The notes: generated by a model not told the origin, from the letters alone. Positions 56,137 through 64,000 are shown, numbered from the stretch's first letter. The stretch: 64,000 nt of DNA from Bacillota bacterium (GCA_023426245.1 JAFABB010000025.1:124001-188000); one strand, 5' to 3'. Program-made: numbers and translations.

Positions 56137-56291
56137 TTCTTAATCCCTCACTTTATTTTTCTGAAGTTAGGATACCCCATTCCTCGACAATCATGAGGCT
56201 GTCTAAAAAGCATTTAAAAAAATTTCCGACTTATCATTTCCTCCTGCTTCTAACAATTTGGTCAGGTTAACGCGGCTTTTAACACGATAAA

Positions 56292-56321
56292 AAACTCCCG
56301 GACTTTCTGCTCCGAGAGTTT
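56292..56321 (-). terminator. chemoreceptor terminator
   Basis: An 11-bp stem with one mismatch (AAACTCCCGGA/TCCGAGAGTTT), followed by TTTTTATCG on the - strand, 3' of the chemoreceptor gene. Confidence 0.75.
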
Positions 56322-56365
56322 CAATAAAATGATTTTTTACTTTTCATCGATTTAAAATAACATCC

Positions 56366-57991
56366 TTAAAAATGCCGGGCATCATCCTCCAATGGAATTA
56401 CATCCTCCGGAGAAATAACTTTCGTTTTTAAATTTGTTTTATCAGTTACCAACTTTTGAGAGTTGGAATACTCCAAATGAATCTCACTAGGATTCGTTTT
56501 GGGTCGCCCCTGAAGTTGTTCCAAATTGGGGATTCGTTGTCCTTGATATCCTATCTGGTTAATCGCAGTGACGGTTCCATACACCAACATGGAAAGCTCT
56601 TGAACAATTTGCTTCATATTCTCGGACTGTGCATTCAGTTCTTCTGCCGCTGAAGCACTTTCCTCTGCGTTGGCTGCGTTCTGTTGGGTAACAACAGTTA
56701 CTTGAGCTATCGATTTATTAACCTGCTCAATTCCCAAAGATTGTTCCTGACTGGCTGCTGCGATTTCATCCATGAGTTCATTGACTTTTTTTGATTGAAT
56801 CGTGATTTCATTTAAGGCCTCACGGACTTTCTCGGCAATCGATACACCCTTGGTGGATAGTTCTATATTGGATTCAATGATTGCAGTCGTATCCTTAGCA
56901 GCCTGTGCACTCCTACCGGCTAAATTTCTCACCTCTTCTGCCACAACCGCAAAACCCATTCCAGCTTCCCCTGCTCTTGCAGCCTCTATGGCCGCATTAA
57001 GAGCCAATATATTGGTTTGAAACGCTATATCATCAATTACTTTAATAATTTTAGCAATTTGGTCGCTGGATTTCTTAATCTCCTGAATCGAATTCATCAT
57101 TTCTTGCATCTCATGATTGCCTTTATCTGCCGCAACTTTTGCGTGTTCCGACAATTGAGCAACTTGTTTTGTATTTGTCAAATTCTGTTCCATCATGGAA
57201 GCAGATTCCTCGAGGGTAGAGGAAGTTTCTTCAATAGCAGCCGCTTGCTCGGTGCTGCCTTGAGAAAGCTGTCCGGCTGAGGCCGATAATTGTCCCGAGG
57301 CCGCAGCAACTTGTTGGGCTCCCACACGAATACGGGAGGTAATTGAATTCATTGACTTGGTGATACTACGGGTAATATAATAAGCCAAAAATATTCCCGA
57401 TGCCATAAATATGCAAAACAAGATTATTAAAAATGTCAGGGAATTACTGTATACCTGCTGGGCAATGCTCATTTCCAGTTGAATATTACGCTCTCCCAAA
57501 CCGAAAGTCTCATGGAGATATCCAATCAATTCTTTTGTGGTAGGTGTTACTTGGTTTGTAAGGAAATCCTTTACTTCCGGGTTGTCAATATTTAAACTTA
57601 ACTCAAGTGCTTGGTTCATTAAAGGCCAAACTTTTCCAGCCGACTCTTTAATTTGTTCCAACAATTTCTTCCCTTGTTCGGTTACAAATGTTTTTTCCGC
57701 TTCCTCAAAAGAACTTTGGAATTCCTGATAACCCTGAGTCATATCTTGTTTATTTTCTTCAATATCCACTCCAGCAAGAACACCCTGTAACCCTTTAGTG
57801 GCCGATATTACTGATTTTTCCATGCTGCTTAATAAATTTTGCCGGTTGTGAAAACCGCTAATTTTGAGTACTTCGGAATTAACCTTAACCATATTCATAA
57901 TGGTAACCAGTGCCATGATTAACAATAAAACCATTAAACCGGCAAAACCCGAGATAATTCTGACACTTAATTTTACCGTTCGTTGCTTCAT
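56366..57991 (-). CDS. methyl-accepting chemotaxis protein under c-di-GMP riboswitch
   Basis: A 541-residue receptor. TM1 at ~13-32 and TM2 at ~187-208 enclose a four-helix-bundle-like sensor domain of ~150 residues with no cysteine. The HAMP region is short. The signalling hairpin FQTNILALNAAIEAARAGEA and VVAEEVRNLAGRSA is intact. The tail SPEDVIPLEDDARHF matches that of the receptor at the window start. TAGGAGGGG precedes the ATG. Its mRNA leader contains a c-di-GMP-I riboswitch with a terminator, so its synthesis responds to c-di-GMP. Confidence 0.95.
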   Translation of the reverse strand: MKQRTVKLSVRIISGFAGLMVLLLIMALVTIMNMVKVNSEVLKISGFHNRQNLLSSMEKSVISATKGLQGVLAGVDIEENKQDMTQGYQEFQSSFEEAEKTFVTEQGKKLLEQIKESAGKVWPLMNQALELSLNIDNPEVKDFLTNQVTPTTKELIGYLHETFGLGERNIQLEMSIAQQVYSNSLTFLIILFCIFMASGIFLAYYITRSITKSMNSITSRIRVGAQQVAAASGQLSASAGQLSQGSTEQAAAIEETSSTLEESASMMEQNLTNTKQVAQLSEHAKVAADKGNHEMQEMMNSIQEIKKSSDQIAKIIKVIDDIAFQTNILALNAAIEAARAGEAGMGFAVVAEEVRNLAGRSAQAAKDTTAIIESNIELSTKGVSIAEKVREALNEITIQSKKVNELMDEIAAASQEQSLGIEQVNKSIAQVTVVTQQNAANAEESASAAEELNAQSENMKQIVQELSMLVYGTVTAINQIGYQGQRIPNLEQLQGRPKTNPSEIHLEYSNSQKLVTDKTNLKTKVISPEDVIPLEDDARHF

Positions 57992-58120
57992 AATGTCCCC
58001 TCCTATTAATATTCCGGTTGTTTATCATCTTCTCCATGTCGATAATCAAAAGAAGCTTTATATTTAAAGTACTTTCTAGAACACCCTGAATGGAATCATA
58101 CCCTAAAAAAACGCAAAAAA

Positions 58121-58148
58121 CCTGCTATAAGTATATTCATACAGCAGG
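58121..58148 (-). terminator. riboswitch 1 expression-platform terminator
   Basis: Stem CCTGCT/AGCAGG with extra internal pairs, followed on the - strand by TTTTTTGCGTTTTTTT. It lies just 3' of the c-di-GMP aptamer and upstream of the chemoreceptor, so ligand binding probably controls read-through. Confidence 0.8.
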
Positions 58149-58160
58149 CATAAAAAAGAT

Positions 58161-58252
58161 CCCATCGGCAACCCGGCTGTCATAACCCCTAGAGATTTTA
58201 GACCCGTGGCTTTGCGTCCGCAGCTTTTGCATGCGTTTGCTGTTATCGGTGA
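58161..58252 (-). ncRNA. c-di-GMP-I (GEMM) riboswitch 1
   Basis: Read on the - strand, it shows the GEMM-I signature: AGCAAACGCA, a GNRA-like loop in GCAAAAGC, GGACGCAAAGCC, CGGGTCTAA, then GCCGGGTTGCCGATGG. These are the G-binding pocket and tetraloop-receptor parts of the class I c-di-GMP aptamer. A terminator follows and then the chemoreceptor gene about 170 nt downstream. Own promoter upstream. Confidence 0.88.
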
Positions 58253-58295
58253 AACTATAAGTTTTTTGTTAACGTTTCCAAAAATATGTGTTAAT

Positions 58296-58324
58296 ATTAT
58301 AGATCAGTTAATCAAGGAACACAA
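58296..58324 (-). promoter_or_regulatory. promoter of riboswitch 1 / chemoreceptor
   Basis: On the - strand TTGTGT, a 17-bp spacer and a perfect TATAAT, placing the start ~40 nt before the aptamer. The -35 is weak. Confidence 0.5.
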
Positions 58325-58422
58325 TGAATAATCTGGAAATACAGACAAATTTTAAAGGGCAATCCATTCATTCAACTTTGGACAGTTTTATATCCAGTGT
58401 TCTCTCGAGACGGAATTAAAGA

Positions 58423-58457
58423 ATAAAAAAAACTCTCGAATGGTAAACCATCGAGAA
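58423..58457 (-). terminator. cheW terminator
   Basis: Stem CTCGATGG/CCATTCGAG (one bulge) with loop TTTA followed by TTTTTTTT on the - strand. It separates cheW from the riboswitch 1 unit, so the two are separate transcripts. Confidence 0.8.
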
Positions 58458-58576
58458 TTTTTCATTTTTCGGCAACCGCCGTAAAGAATCTTATGTTTAA
58501 CGACGAAGATATCTATCCTACAATCCAGTCCCGCATAAGTAAAAACCCTTTTTCCCTGCGATGAAACGGCCTTAAC

Positions 58577-59053
58577 TTACTCTCCAACAGCCTTTTGAAA
58601 ATTGACCGCGTCTTCCTTACTCATGATCTTCTCGATATTAATCATCATGATCACTTTATCATTGGATTTACCAAGGCCGAGCAGAAGGTCCCCTTCAATT
58701 TGGGTATTATATCCCGGCGCTTCCAATTCTTCTTTTTGAAAATTACGCACCTCGGTTACAGCATCAACCACAATACCGAGTAAACGTTTATTACCGTTTT
58801 GGTGAACCTCAAGGACAATAATACAAGTCCGGTCATTATAAGCCTTTTCTTCCATTTCCAGCTTCAGCCGGAAATCAATCACAGGGATAATTTTACCTCT
58901 TAAATTCATAACCCCTTTAATATACTCTTTTGTTTTCGGAACATGGGTTATTTCCTGCATTCCAATAATTTCACGCACTGTCTTAATGGGTATTCCGTAT
59001 GTTTCTGTTTCCAAAGAAAAGGTGAGATATTTACCGCCGATGATTTGTTCCAT
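58577..59053 (-). CDS. cheW: CheW chemotaxis coupling protein
   Basis: A 158-residue single CheW domain linking chemoreceptors to CheA at the membrane arrays. TFSLETETYGIPIKTVREII and GVMNLRGKIIPVIDFRLKL are the hallmark SH3-like strands. GGAGATGG precedes the ATG. Encoded alone, behind its own c-di-GMP riboswitch and promoter; no cheA in the window. Length normal. Confidence 0.95.
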   Translation of the reverse strand: MEQIIGGKYLTFSLETETYGIPIKTVREIIGMQEITHVPKTKEYIKGVMNLRGKIIPVIDFRLKLEMEEKAYNDRTCIIVLEVHQNGNKRLLGIVVDAVTEVRNFQKEELEAPGYNTQIEGDLLLGLGKSNDKVIMMINIEKIMSKEDAVNFQKAVGE

Positions 59054-59108
59054 TACTGTCCATCTCCTTTATAATATGTTGTCCTCAAAATCTGATTCAG
59101 ACAAAAAT

Positions 59109-59137
59109 ACCCACGGCGCTGGCAAACAGCCGCAGGT
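59109..59137 (-). terminator. riboswitch 2 expression-platform terminator
   Basis: On the - strand ACCTGCGGC pairs with GCCGTGGGT (two wobbles), followed by ATTTTTG. It lies directly 3' of the aptamer and 55 bp before the cheW start. Confidence 0.72.
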
Positions 59138-59145
59138 AAAAGAGT

Positions 59146-59245
59146 TCCTTCGGTAACCCGGCTATCTTAATCGAATCTATCGATTGGATTTTAGACCCGT
59201 GGTTTTGCGTCCGCCGCTTTCGCCTGCGTTTGCTGTTATCGGTGA
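59146..59245 (-). ncRNA. c-di-GMP-I (GEMM) riboswitch 2
   Basis: The - strand shows CACCGATAACAGCAAACGCA, GGCGAAAGC with a GAAA tetraloop, GGACGCAAAACC, CGGGTCTAA, a variable P3 hairpin, then AGCCGGGTTACCGAAGG. The core is nearly identical to riboswitch 1, indicating duplication. It precedes cheW with an intrinsic terminator between them. Confidence 0.9.
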
Positions 59246-59299
59246 ATGTTTATTGATTTTATTTTTATCCGTTTATGATATAATATGGATATTTAATTT

Positions 59300-59329
59300 A
59301 TTATATCGCTGTTATTTGGATTGGGTCAA
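59300..59329 (-). promoter_or_regulatory. sigma-A promoter of riboswitch 2 / cheW
   Basis: On the - strand TTGACC, an 18-bp spacer and TATAAT; start near 59293, about 50 nt before the aptamer. Confidence 0.75.
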
Positions 59330-59390
59330 GCAATATTTGGATATTAGTCATTTTAACTCGCAATGTCTTTTAATACGGAAAGGAACTTCT

Positions 59391-59732
59391 ATGAATATCC
59401 AAATCTTTGGAACTAAAAAATGCCAGGATACCCGCAAAGCCGAGCGTTTTTTCAAAGAACGTGCTCTAAAATATCAATTCATCGATCTCGCTGAAAAAGG
59501 GCTAAGCAAGGGGGAACTGAAGAGCGTTATGTCCTCGGTTCCCCTGGAAAATCTGATGGATACGAATGGAAAACAATATCAAAAACGCAACCTGAAATAC
59601 CTGGTTCACAATATCGAAGAGGAACTGCTTTCAGACCCGTTACTTTTTAAAACCCCGATCGTTCGAAACGCTTCCAAAGCAACCGTGGGTTACCAGCCAG
59701 AGGTCTGGAATGAATGGCTTCATAAAGAATAA
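59391..59732 (+). CDS. ArsC/Spx-family thioredoxin-fold protein
   Basis: A 113-residue protein of the ArsC-like family: IQIFGTKKCQDTRKAERFF (single active-type Cys, CxxT) and later TPIVRNASKATVGYQPEVW, the conserved cis-Pro and Arg region. Related proteins include YffB and Spx; no CxxC is present, so it is not a redox-sensing Spx. Start ATG after GGAAAGGA; an in-frame extension upstream runs through the riboswitch region and is unlikely. Confidence 0.85.
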   Translation: MNIQIFGTKKCQDTRKAERFFKERALKYQFIDLAEKGLSKGELKSVMSSVPLENLMDTNGKQYQKRNLKYLVHNIEEELLSDPLLFKTPIVRNASKATVGYQPEVWNEWLHKE

Positions 59733-59739
59733 TATCATT

Positions 59740-60804
59740 TTATTGTTGAATATAAATCAGTGTTCCTACTTCAACAAAATCAAAAAAGTCTTCCACGTCT
59801 TGATTACGAAGTCCAACACAACCCCAGGTCCAATTACTTCCTTGTTTCTTGGAACTCCCCCCGTGAATGCCGACTCCACCACCAAGTGCGGTATATTGCG
59901 GCGGTATATCTTTATTGCGGAAAGCCCCTATGATTTGATCTCGTGTATTTCGGTCAATTAAACCTTGACGCAGGCCTCTTTCGGCATCTTCAACATTAGG
60001 ATAACTAATCCTGAGCCAACGGGTACCTAAAAATTGGTCAGCCGGTTGAAGGATTGATTTTTCAACCACATAAAAATCACCTTCCGGTGTTTTATGATCC
60101 CCCTTGATTTTCTTGTCTGCCAAACCACCGTCTCCCAAATCGATGGGATAGGATTTCAGGAGAGTTTTATCCTTAAAAATGGATAGCACATGATCGGATT
60201 TATCGACAAAAATTACCAAATTCAAACGATCCGTATTAAACCCTCGGTCCCGGAGAATTTCCCGCAACGGCCGATCTGTATCTTCGGATAGTGTTTTTTG
60301 TGTTTGGGGAGCCGGCGTATTACTCATTGTCACTGGCTTATCCGTAGCTGTTTCTATTTTTTCGGCGGCTGCCATTCTTTCTGAAGGAATGACCAACACT
60401 TGATGAGGCAGAATCAAATCACGCTGAATCCCATTGACCTTTTTCAAGTCACCTACAGTAACAACATATTTATCGGCAATAGCGCATAAAGTATCGCCAT
60501 TTTTTACGGTATACCAATCGCCGGACGGCTCATTGGGAATAGTCAGCACCTGCCCGGGAGTTATTTTCCCATTGTCTAGACCATTGGCATGCAGCAATGC
60601 AGAGATTGATACGCCAAATTTACCGGCTATCTCAAAAATAGAATCGCCTTTTTTAACAGTATAATCACCCAAACCCGTTGCAGCCTCCACAGCATAGCCT
60701 GTTTTCAAATGAGGACGGTTATTATGCGCAATATAAATCCCAGCTATCAAAAGGACACTTGCCAAAATATATACATAAAACCTTCCATTGCGTGTCAAAT
60801 ACAA
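59740..60804 (-). CDS. LysM-containing L,D-transpeptidase
   Basis: A 354-residue exported enzyme: N-terminal membrane segment (~8-24), LysM 1 (~49-92; YTVKKGDSIFEIAGKFGVS), LysM 2 (~96-139; YTVKNGDTLCAIADKY), a linker, and a C-terminal YkuD domain (~197-354) with GIHGG and the catalytic Cys329 in WGCVGLRN. It cross-links peptidoglycan through meso-DAP side chains or modifies spore wall. Starts at TTG after GGGGAG. Converges on the ArsC-like gene with a 7-bp gap. Confidence 0.93.
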   Translation of the reverse strand: MYLTRNGRFYVYILASVLLIAGIYIAHNNRPHLKTGYAVEAATGLGDYTVKKGDSIFEIAGKFGVSISALLHANGLDNGKITPGQVLTIPNEPSGDWYTVKNGDTLCAIADKYVVTVGDLKKVNGIQRDLILPHQVLVIPSERMAAAEKIETATDKPVTMSNTPAPQTQKTLSEDTDRPLREILRDRGFNTDRLNLVIFVDKSDHVLSIFKDKTLLKSYPIDLGDGGLADKKIKGDHKTPEGDFYVVEKSILQPADQFLGTRWLRISYPNVEDAERGLRQGLIDRNTRDQIIGAFRNKDIPPQYTALGGGVGIHGGSSKKQGSNWTWGCVGLRNQDVEDFFDFVEVGTLIYIQQ

Positions 60805-61060
60805 AATTGCACTCTCCCCTATTTTATGATGATCGAACGTTTTCGTTCATGATAAATAAAGCCTGTCCCGTACCGGTATTATAACGTTCAATTCCCTACA
60901 GCATTTCAGGCCAAATATTGGGAAACGATATGCTTTATGATATACTTATCCGTTAGAAGGTCCTTCAAACGTGCAAGTTCCGCCTCTTGTAACATAACAA
61001 TATCGATTGGAATTGCTTTGAAGCGCCATCCCATCCATTAAATTACAGGATGTGTAACCA
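60805..61060. other. intergenic region
   Basis: Non-coding; a short dyad GAACG-TTTT-CGTTC at 60835-60848 lies just upstream of the L,D-transpeptidase. Nothing else recognised. Confidence 0.35.
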
Positions 61061-61088
61061 TTGACTGAACATAGAATTATTGTATAAT
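61061..61088 (+). promoter_or_regulatory. sigma-A promoter of c-di-AMP riboswitch / dapB
   Basis: TTGACT, a 16-bp spacer and TATAAT; start near 61095, about 30 nt before the aptamer. Confidence 0.75.
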
Positions 61089-61125
61089 AATAGTAAATCA
61101 GCAAGCCGCATTTTGCGAGTAACTC

Positions 61126-61320
61126 TGCTGTCGCCGAATCTTTACGAAGGCGTCCTCTTTTCGTATTGGTTTATTAGGGGATGCTTTGAATTTAAGAAGC
61201 GGGGGAACCAATCTTGTGGGGTGAATTAATCTGCGGGTGAGTCGTTTCATAGATGAAGCCGCACATTATAGGGTTAACTTTCGATCCGAACCCGTCAGCT
61301 AACCTCGTAGGCGTTGAAAG
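61126..61320 (+). ncRNA. c-di-AMP (ydaO-yuaA) riboswitch
   Basis: Signature segments in order are TCGCCGAATC, GCGGGGGAACCA, TGGGGTGAATT, TTTCGATCCGAACCCGTC and CAGCTAACCTCGTAGGCG. These are the conserved joining regions of the ydaO aptamer, which binds two c-di-AMP molecules. The 5' CGCC and 3' GGCG close the P1 helix. dapB starts about 95 nt downstream. No standard terminator was found, so the expression platform is unclear. In other bacteria this class usually controls wall-remodelling or osmolyte/potassium genes. Confidence 0.9.
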
Positions 61321-61336
61321 AGAGGTGAACATGTAA

Positions 61337-61352
61337 GTGCGTGCGCACGCAC
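61337..61352 (+). other. perfect 16-bp palindrome between riboswitch and dapB
   Basis: GTGCGTGCGCACGCAC can form a GC-rich 6-bp hairpin with a 4-nt loop in RNA. It is a candidate part of the expression platform or a protein site; no T tract follows. Confidence 0.45.
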
Positions 61353-61415
61353 GCGTCATATCCGATTCCCTTTTATTGCTTTAAAAAAATAACATTCATG
61401 AAAAGGGGTGTACTT

Positions 61416-62294
61416 ATGATTATCAAAACATGTTTACTGGGTCTAGGCAGGACCGGATCGGTTGTAGCCGAACAAATCCTGAATTCACCGAATTTTGATT
61501 TGGTTTCAGTAGTCGCTAAACCAGGAAGTCCCAAGGCCGGACGGTCCTTAAACGAATTTATCCCCTGTGTTCAGGATATTGTTATTACCGATGCGCAGGA
61601 TTTAGATAAAGAAATCGATCAAAAATTTTTTCAGGTAGCTATCGATTTTACCTCACCGGAAGCCACTCTCCAAAACGCTTATGTTTTAGCGAAGAAGGGG
61701 ATCAATATGGTTATTGGTACTACCGGATTTAACAACATGCAACTCTATGAGTTAAAAAAAATCGTGGAGACATTCAAAGTAGGACTGGTCTATGCGCCCA
61801 ATATTTCGGTGGGAATTAATTTACTGCTGTCCGTGGTGAAAACGATGGCCCGGCTAATTCCCCATTATGACGTGGAAATAACCGAATCCTACCACCGGAA
61901 TAAAAAAGATACTCCATCGGGAGCAGCCCTTAAAATTGCCAGCGAACTCAGTATTATTAAGGGAGCGGCCAAAAACCAAAAAGTTACTGTGCGAGGGAGG
62001 ATAAGCCGGAAAGATCCAAAATCAAAAGAAACCAATGAAATAGCCATACACTCCATACGGGCCGGTGGGACCATCGGGGTACATAAAGTACTCTTCGCCG
62101 GAGAAGCCGACGAAATTGAAATTACTCACCGCTCGTACTCCCAGGTTGTTTTTGCAGAAGGCGCCCTAAAAGCAGCAGCTTTTATCAACAATTTGAAAGG
62201 TTTTTTCCATATGGAAGATGTGCTATTGTTTGAGCGGATGGATCGGGACATGCGCGTAGCAGCAAACCGGCTTTATCTGAATTTTAATAGTTAA
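61416..62294 (+). CDS. dapB: 4-hydroxy-tetrahydrodipicolinate reductase (DapB)-like
   Basis: A 292-residue NAD(P)H-dependent reductase of the lysine/diaminopimelate pathway, longer than the usual ~250-270. GLGRTGSVVAEQIL is the nucleotide site, VIGTTGFN the conserved loop, and AGGTIGVHKVLFAGEADEIE the C-terminal hallmark. The catalytic region reads ESYHRNKKDTPSG; the first of the usual two histidines (EAHHRHKVDAPSG in E. coli) is Tyr here. Start ATG after AAAAGGGGTG. It follows a c-di-AMP riboswitch, linking DAP supply to c-di-AMP. Confidence 0.85.
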   Translation: MIIKTCLLGLGRTGSVVAEQILNSPNFDLVSVVAKPGSPKAGRSLNEFIPCVQDIVITDAQDLDKEIDQKFFQVAIDFTSPEATLQNAYVLAKKGINMVIGTTGFNNMQLYELKKIVETFKVGLVYAPNISVGINLLLSVVKTMARLIPHYDVEITESYHRNKKDTPSGAALKIASELSIIKGAAKNQKVTVRGRISRKDPKSKETNEIAIHSIRAGGTIGVHKVLFAGEADEIEITHRSYSQVVFAEGALKAAAFINNLKGFFHMEDVLLFERMDRDMRVAANRLYLNFNS

Positions 62295-62346
62295 CAGTAT
62301 AGCAACAAAGGAATTGAAAAAACCACAATAAAGTTTATATTGAATA

Positions 62347-62384
62347 AAAGAGTTAGGCCTTTTACCATTAAGACCTAACTCTTT
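62347..62384. terminator. bidirectional terminator between dapB and radical SAM gene
   Basis: Perfect 11-bp stem AAAGAGTTAGG/CCTAACTCTTT between convergent genes; modest T content on either side. Confidence 0.75.
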
Positions 62385-62468
62385 GCATTTGATCGAATAT
62401 CATCCTTTAAGAAACCGAGCAGATTCTGGCTCATGATTTCTAACTTTAAACTTCCAAACTTCATATTT

Positions 62469-63950
62469 TTACATATACCCCTCATAAACTTTCCGAAAAT
62501 GAAAGCCATAAATAGCGCAAGTTACAGCAACCGGAAATAAGCGCGGCCTTTTTAGTAACGACCAGCCTAGTAATTTCCAATATTGGACCCGTTCTTTCCC
62601 CAATACACCAATCACGACAATCGAACGCAAAAACGCTTTGATATCACACCAGCTAATCCGGATAACTTTCTTTGGTAAGGGTTGATACTCCCTGAGAAAA
62701 TTTTTGACCCGTTGGTAGAACTCTTCCGGAGCATAAATCGTACCTACAATTTTCCGATAACCATTCACCAATGTTTCGTAAGGCATTTTGGGGATAAAGT
62801 TGACAGAAAAATCGGTATTATTTCCCGAACCGTTTTTGATAATCCGTTCCTCCTGGCTCAAACGTTGATAAAGCTTTGTTCCTTTCATGACGTTCAACAT
62901 TCCGACCATTGCGGTGACAATGCCGCTTTTTTGGATGAAGTCAATCTGTTTTTCAAAGATTGTCAAAGGATCGCTATCAAATCCTACGATAAATCCTCCT
63001 TGGACTTGCAATCCGAAATGTTGGATTTTTTTTACCGCTCCCACCAGATCGCGGCGTTTATTTTGGGTTTTGTGGCATTCAGCCAGACTATCCTCATGAG
63101 GAGTTTCAATCCCGATAAAGACATCATCAAATCCGACGTCAACCATCATTTTCATTAACTCATCATCATCCGCTAAATTAATGGAAGTTTGGGTATAAAA
63201 AGTAAAAGGATGATGATGTTCTTCCATCCATCCATCGATTGCCGGTAAAATCTCCTCTTTAAGTTTCTTTTTATTTCCAATGAAGTTGTCGTCAACCATA
63301 AAAACGCTCCCCCGCCAACCCGTTTTAAAGAGGGCTTCCAGCTCTGCCAAAACTTGTTCTTTTTCTTTCGTGCGGGGTATTCGGCCATACAGGGCTGTGA
63401 TATCACAAAATTCGCACTCAAAAGGGCAGCCTCGTGAATACTGCAGGCACATGGAGACATATTTCTTCTGATTAATGAGCTGCCAATCGGGAATTGGAGA
63501 GCGGGTAACATCTGCCCACTCGGGCGAAGTATAAATATGCCGGGGAATCCCTTTTTCCAGATCGCTCAAAAAAAGCGGCAAAGTGACTTCTGCCTCATTT
63601 AATATTAAATGATTAACATTTTTCCAACTATCCGGATCGGAAGTAAAAAGAGGGCCTCCGGCTACCGTTGGCACCGCAAGTTTTTGACAACGTTCAACCA
63701 CCTTGAGGGTAGACTCTTTTTGAACGGCCATGGCGCTAATAAAGACAAAATCGGCCCATTTCAGATCGCCATCATCTAAAGCATCCGTATTCATATCCAC
63801 CAGCCGCTTCTCCCATTCCACCGGCAACATAGCTGCTACAGTTAATAGTCCAAGCGGCGGATTGGTCGCCTGCTTTACGATGAATTTCAAAGCGTGTTTA
63901 AAGCTCCAAAAAGTGTCCGGATAGCCCGGATAAACCAGCAATATCTTCAT
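62469..63950 (-). CDS. B12-binding-domain radical SAM protein
   Basis: A 493-residue enzyme: N-terminal cobalamin-binding-like domain (~1-140, KILLVYPGYPDTFWSFKHAL), radical SAM core with Cys175-x3-Cys179-x2-Cys182 (GCPFECEFCDI), and a C-terminal DUF4070-like region (NFIPKMPYETLVNGYRKIV). The pattern, including VDDNFIGNKKKLK and GIETPHEDSLAECHK, resembles the HpnP-like group of C-methylating radical SAM enzymes. The canonical B12-binding DxHxxG is not evident. Substrate unknown; no hopanoid or squalene genes are visible. GGAGAG precedes the ATG. Confidence 0.85.
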   Translation of the reverse strand: MKILLVYPGYPDTFWSFKHALKFIVKQATNPPLGLLTVAAMLPVEWEKRLVDMNTDALDDGDLKWADFVFISAMAVQKESTLKVVERCQKLAVPTVAGGPLFTSDPDSWKNVNHLILNEAEVTLPLFLSDLEKGIPRHIYTSPEWADVTRSPIPDWQLINQKKYVSMCLQYSRGCPFECEFCDITALYGRIPRTKEKEQVLAELEALFKTGWRGSVFMVDDNFIGNKKKLKEEILPAIDGWMEEHHHPFTFYTQTSINLADDDELMKMMVDVGFDDVFIGIETPHEDSLAECHKTQNKRRDLVGAVKKIQHFGLQVQGGFIVGFDSDPLTIFEKQIDFIQKSGIVTAMVGMLNVMKGTKLYQRLSQEERIIKNGSGNNTDFSVNFIPKMPYETLVNGYRKIVGTIYAPEEFYQRVKNFLREYQPLPKKVIRISWCDIKAFLRSIVVIGVLGKERVQYWKLLGWSLLKRPRLFPVAVTCAIYGFHFRKVYEGYM

Positions 63951-64000
63951 AACTCTCCTACCTTTGATTTCGAATTGTATATTGGGTATTCAAGCTTACT

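Noticed and set aside
60835..60848. GAACG-TTTT-CGTTC dyad as a LexA box
   Set aside because: Spacing between GAAC and GTTC is six, not the four of Firmicute LexA sites, and the downstream gene is a transpeptidase.

Overview
The window looks like a piece of the chromosome of an anaerobic, plant-polysaccharide-degrading, probably spore-forming member of the Firmicutes. The evidence is AT-leaning DNA, strong GGAGG-type ribosome binding sites with many TTG and GTG starts, YesM/YesN two-component systems, Firmicute-type c-di-GMP and c-di-AMP riboswitches, and an RsfA-like regulator. Two traits point to a diderm (outer-membrane) lineage such as the Hydrogenispora/Limnochordia group. All four sugar-binding proteins lack a lipobox cysteine, and the tail-specific protease is of the long Gram-negative Prc type. 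The genus assignment is a guess.

Layout. 1-5.5 kb: the 3' part of a chemotaxis receptor, a DUF2284 protein, a small membrane protein, an alanine-racemase-like enzyme and serC. Four copies of an unusual ~150-bp unit are interspersed here, one degenerate. Each unit has a TATAAT box, a C-rich anti-Shine-Dalgarno segment and a terminator-like hairpin on the + strand, and three of the four have a 31-codon ORF on the - strand. 5.6-7.2 kb: a thiamine-diphosphate enzyme. 7.2-50 kb: a large arabinan/arabinoside utilisation island. It holds three GH127 beta-L-arabinofuranosidases, a GH51 arabinofuranosidase, a secreted GH43 endo-arabinanase, two further GH43-type proteins, a secreted clan-A glycosidase with a ricin-type lectin domain, a 1108-residue exported DUF5695-like/LamG protein and a nucleoside hydrolase. 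It also holds four binding-protein/two-permease ABC importers (none with its own ATPase), two LacI regulators, one AraC regulator and two convergent YesM/YesN systems. 50-64 kb: core-type genes, namely Prc, an HD-GYP phosphodiesterase, Smr, an RsfA-like protein, a chemoreceptor, CheW, an ArsC/Spx-like protein, a LysM L,D-transpeptidase, DapB and a B12-type radical SAM enzyme.

How it fits together. Secreted enzymes cut arabinan and related glycans outside the cell. The four importers bring in oligosaccharides, presumably energised by one shared MsmX-type ATPase encoded elsewhere. Cytoplasmic GH127, GH51 and GH43 enzymes finish the job. Local regulation is visible as two different LacI-type palindromes: AATCGATT-centred sites around the first LacI gene and AACCGGTT-centred sites around the second. 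A hairpin lies between binding-protein and permease genes in all four importer operons.

Second messengers mark the right-hand part. Separate c-di-GMP-I riboswitches precede the chemoreceptor gene and cheW, close to an HD-GYP gene, and a c-di-AMP (ydaO-type) riboswitch precedes dapB. The best candidate for something undescribed is the family of tandem ~150-bp units at 1.1-4.3 kb. No tRNA, rRNA, CRISPR array or insertion sequence was found.
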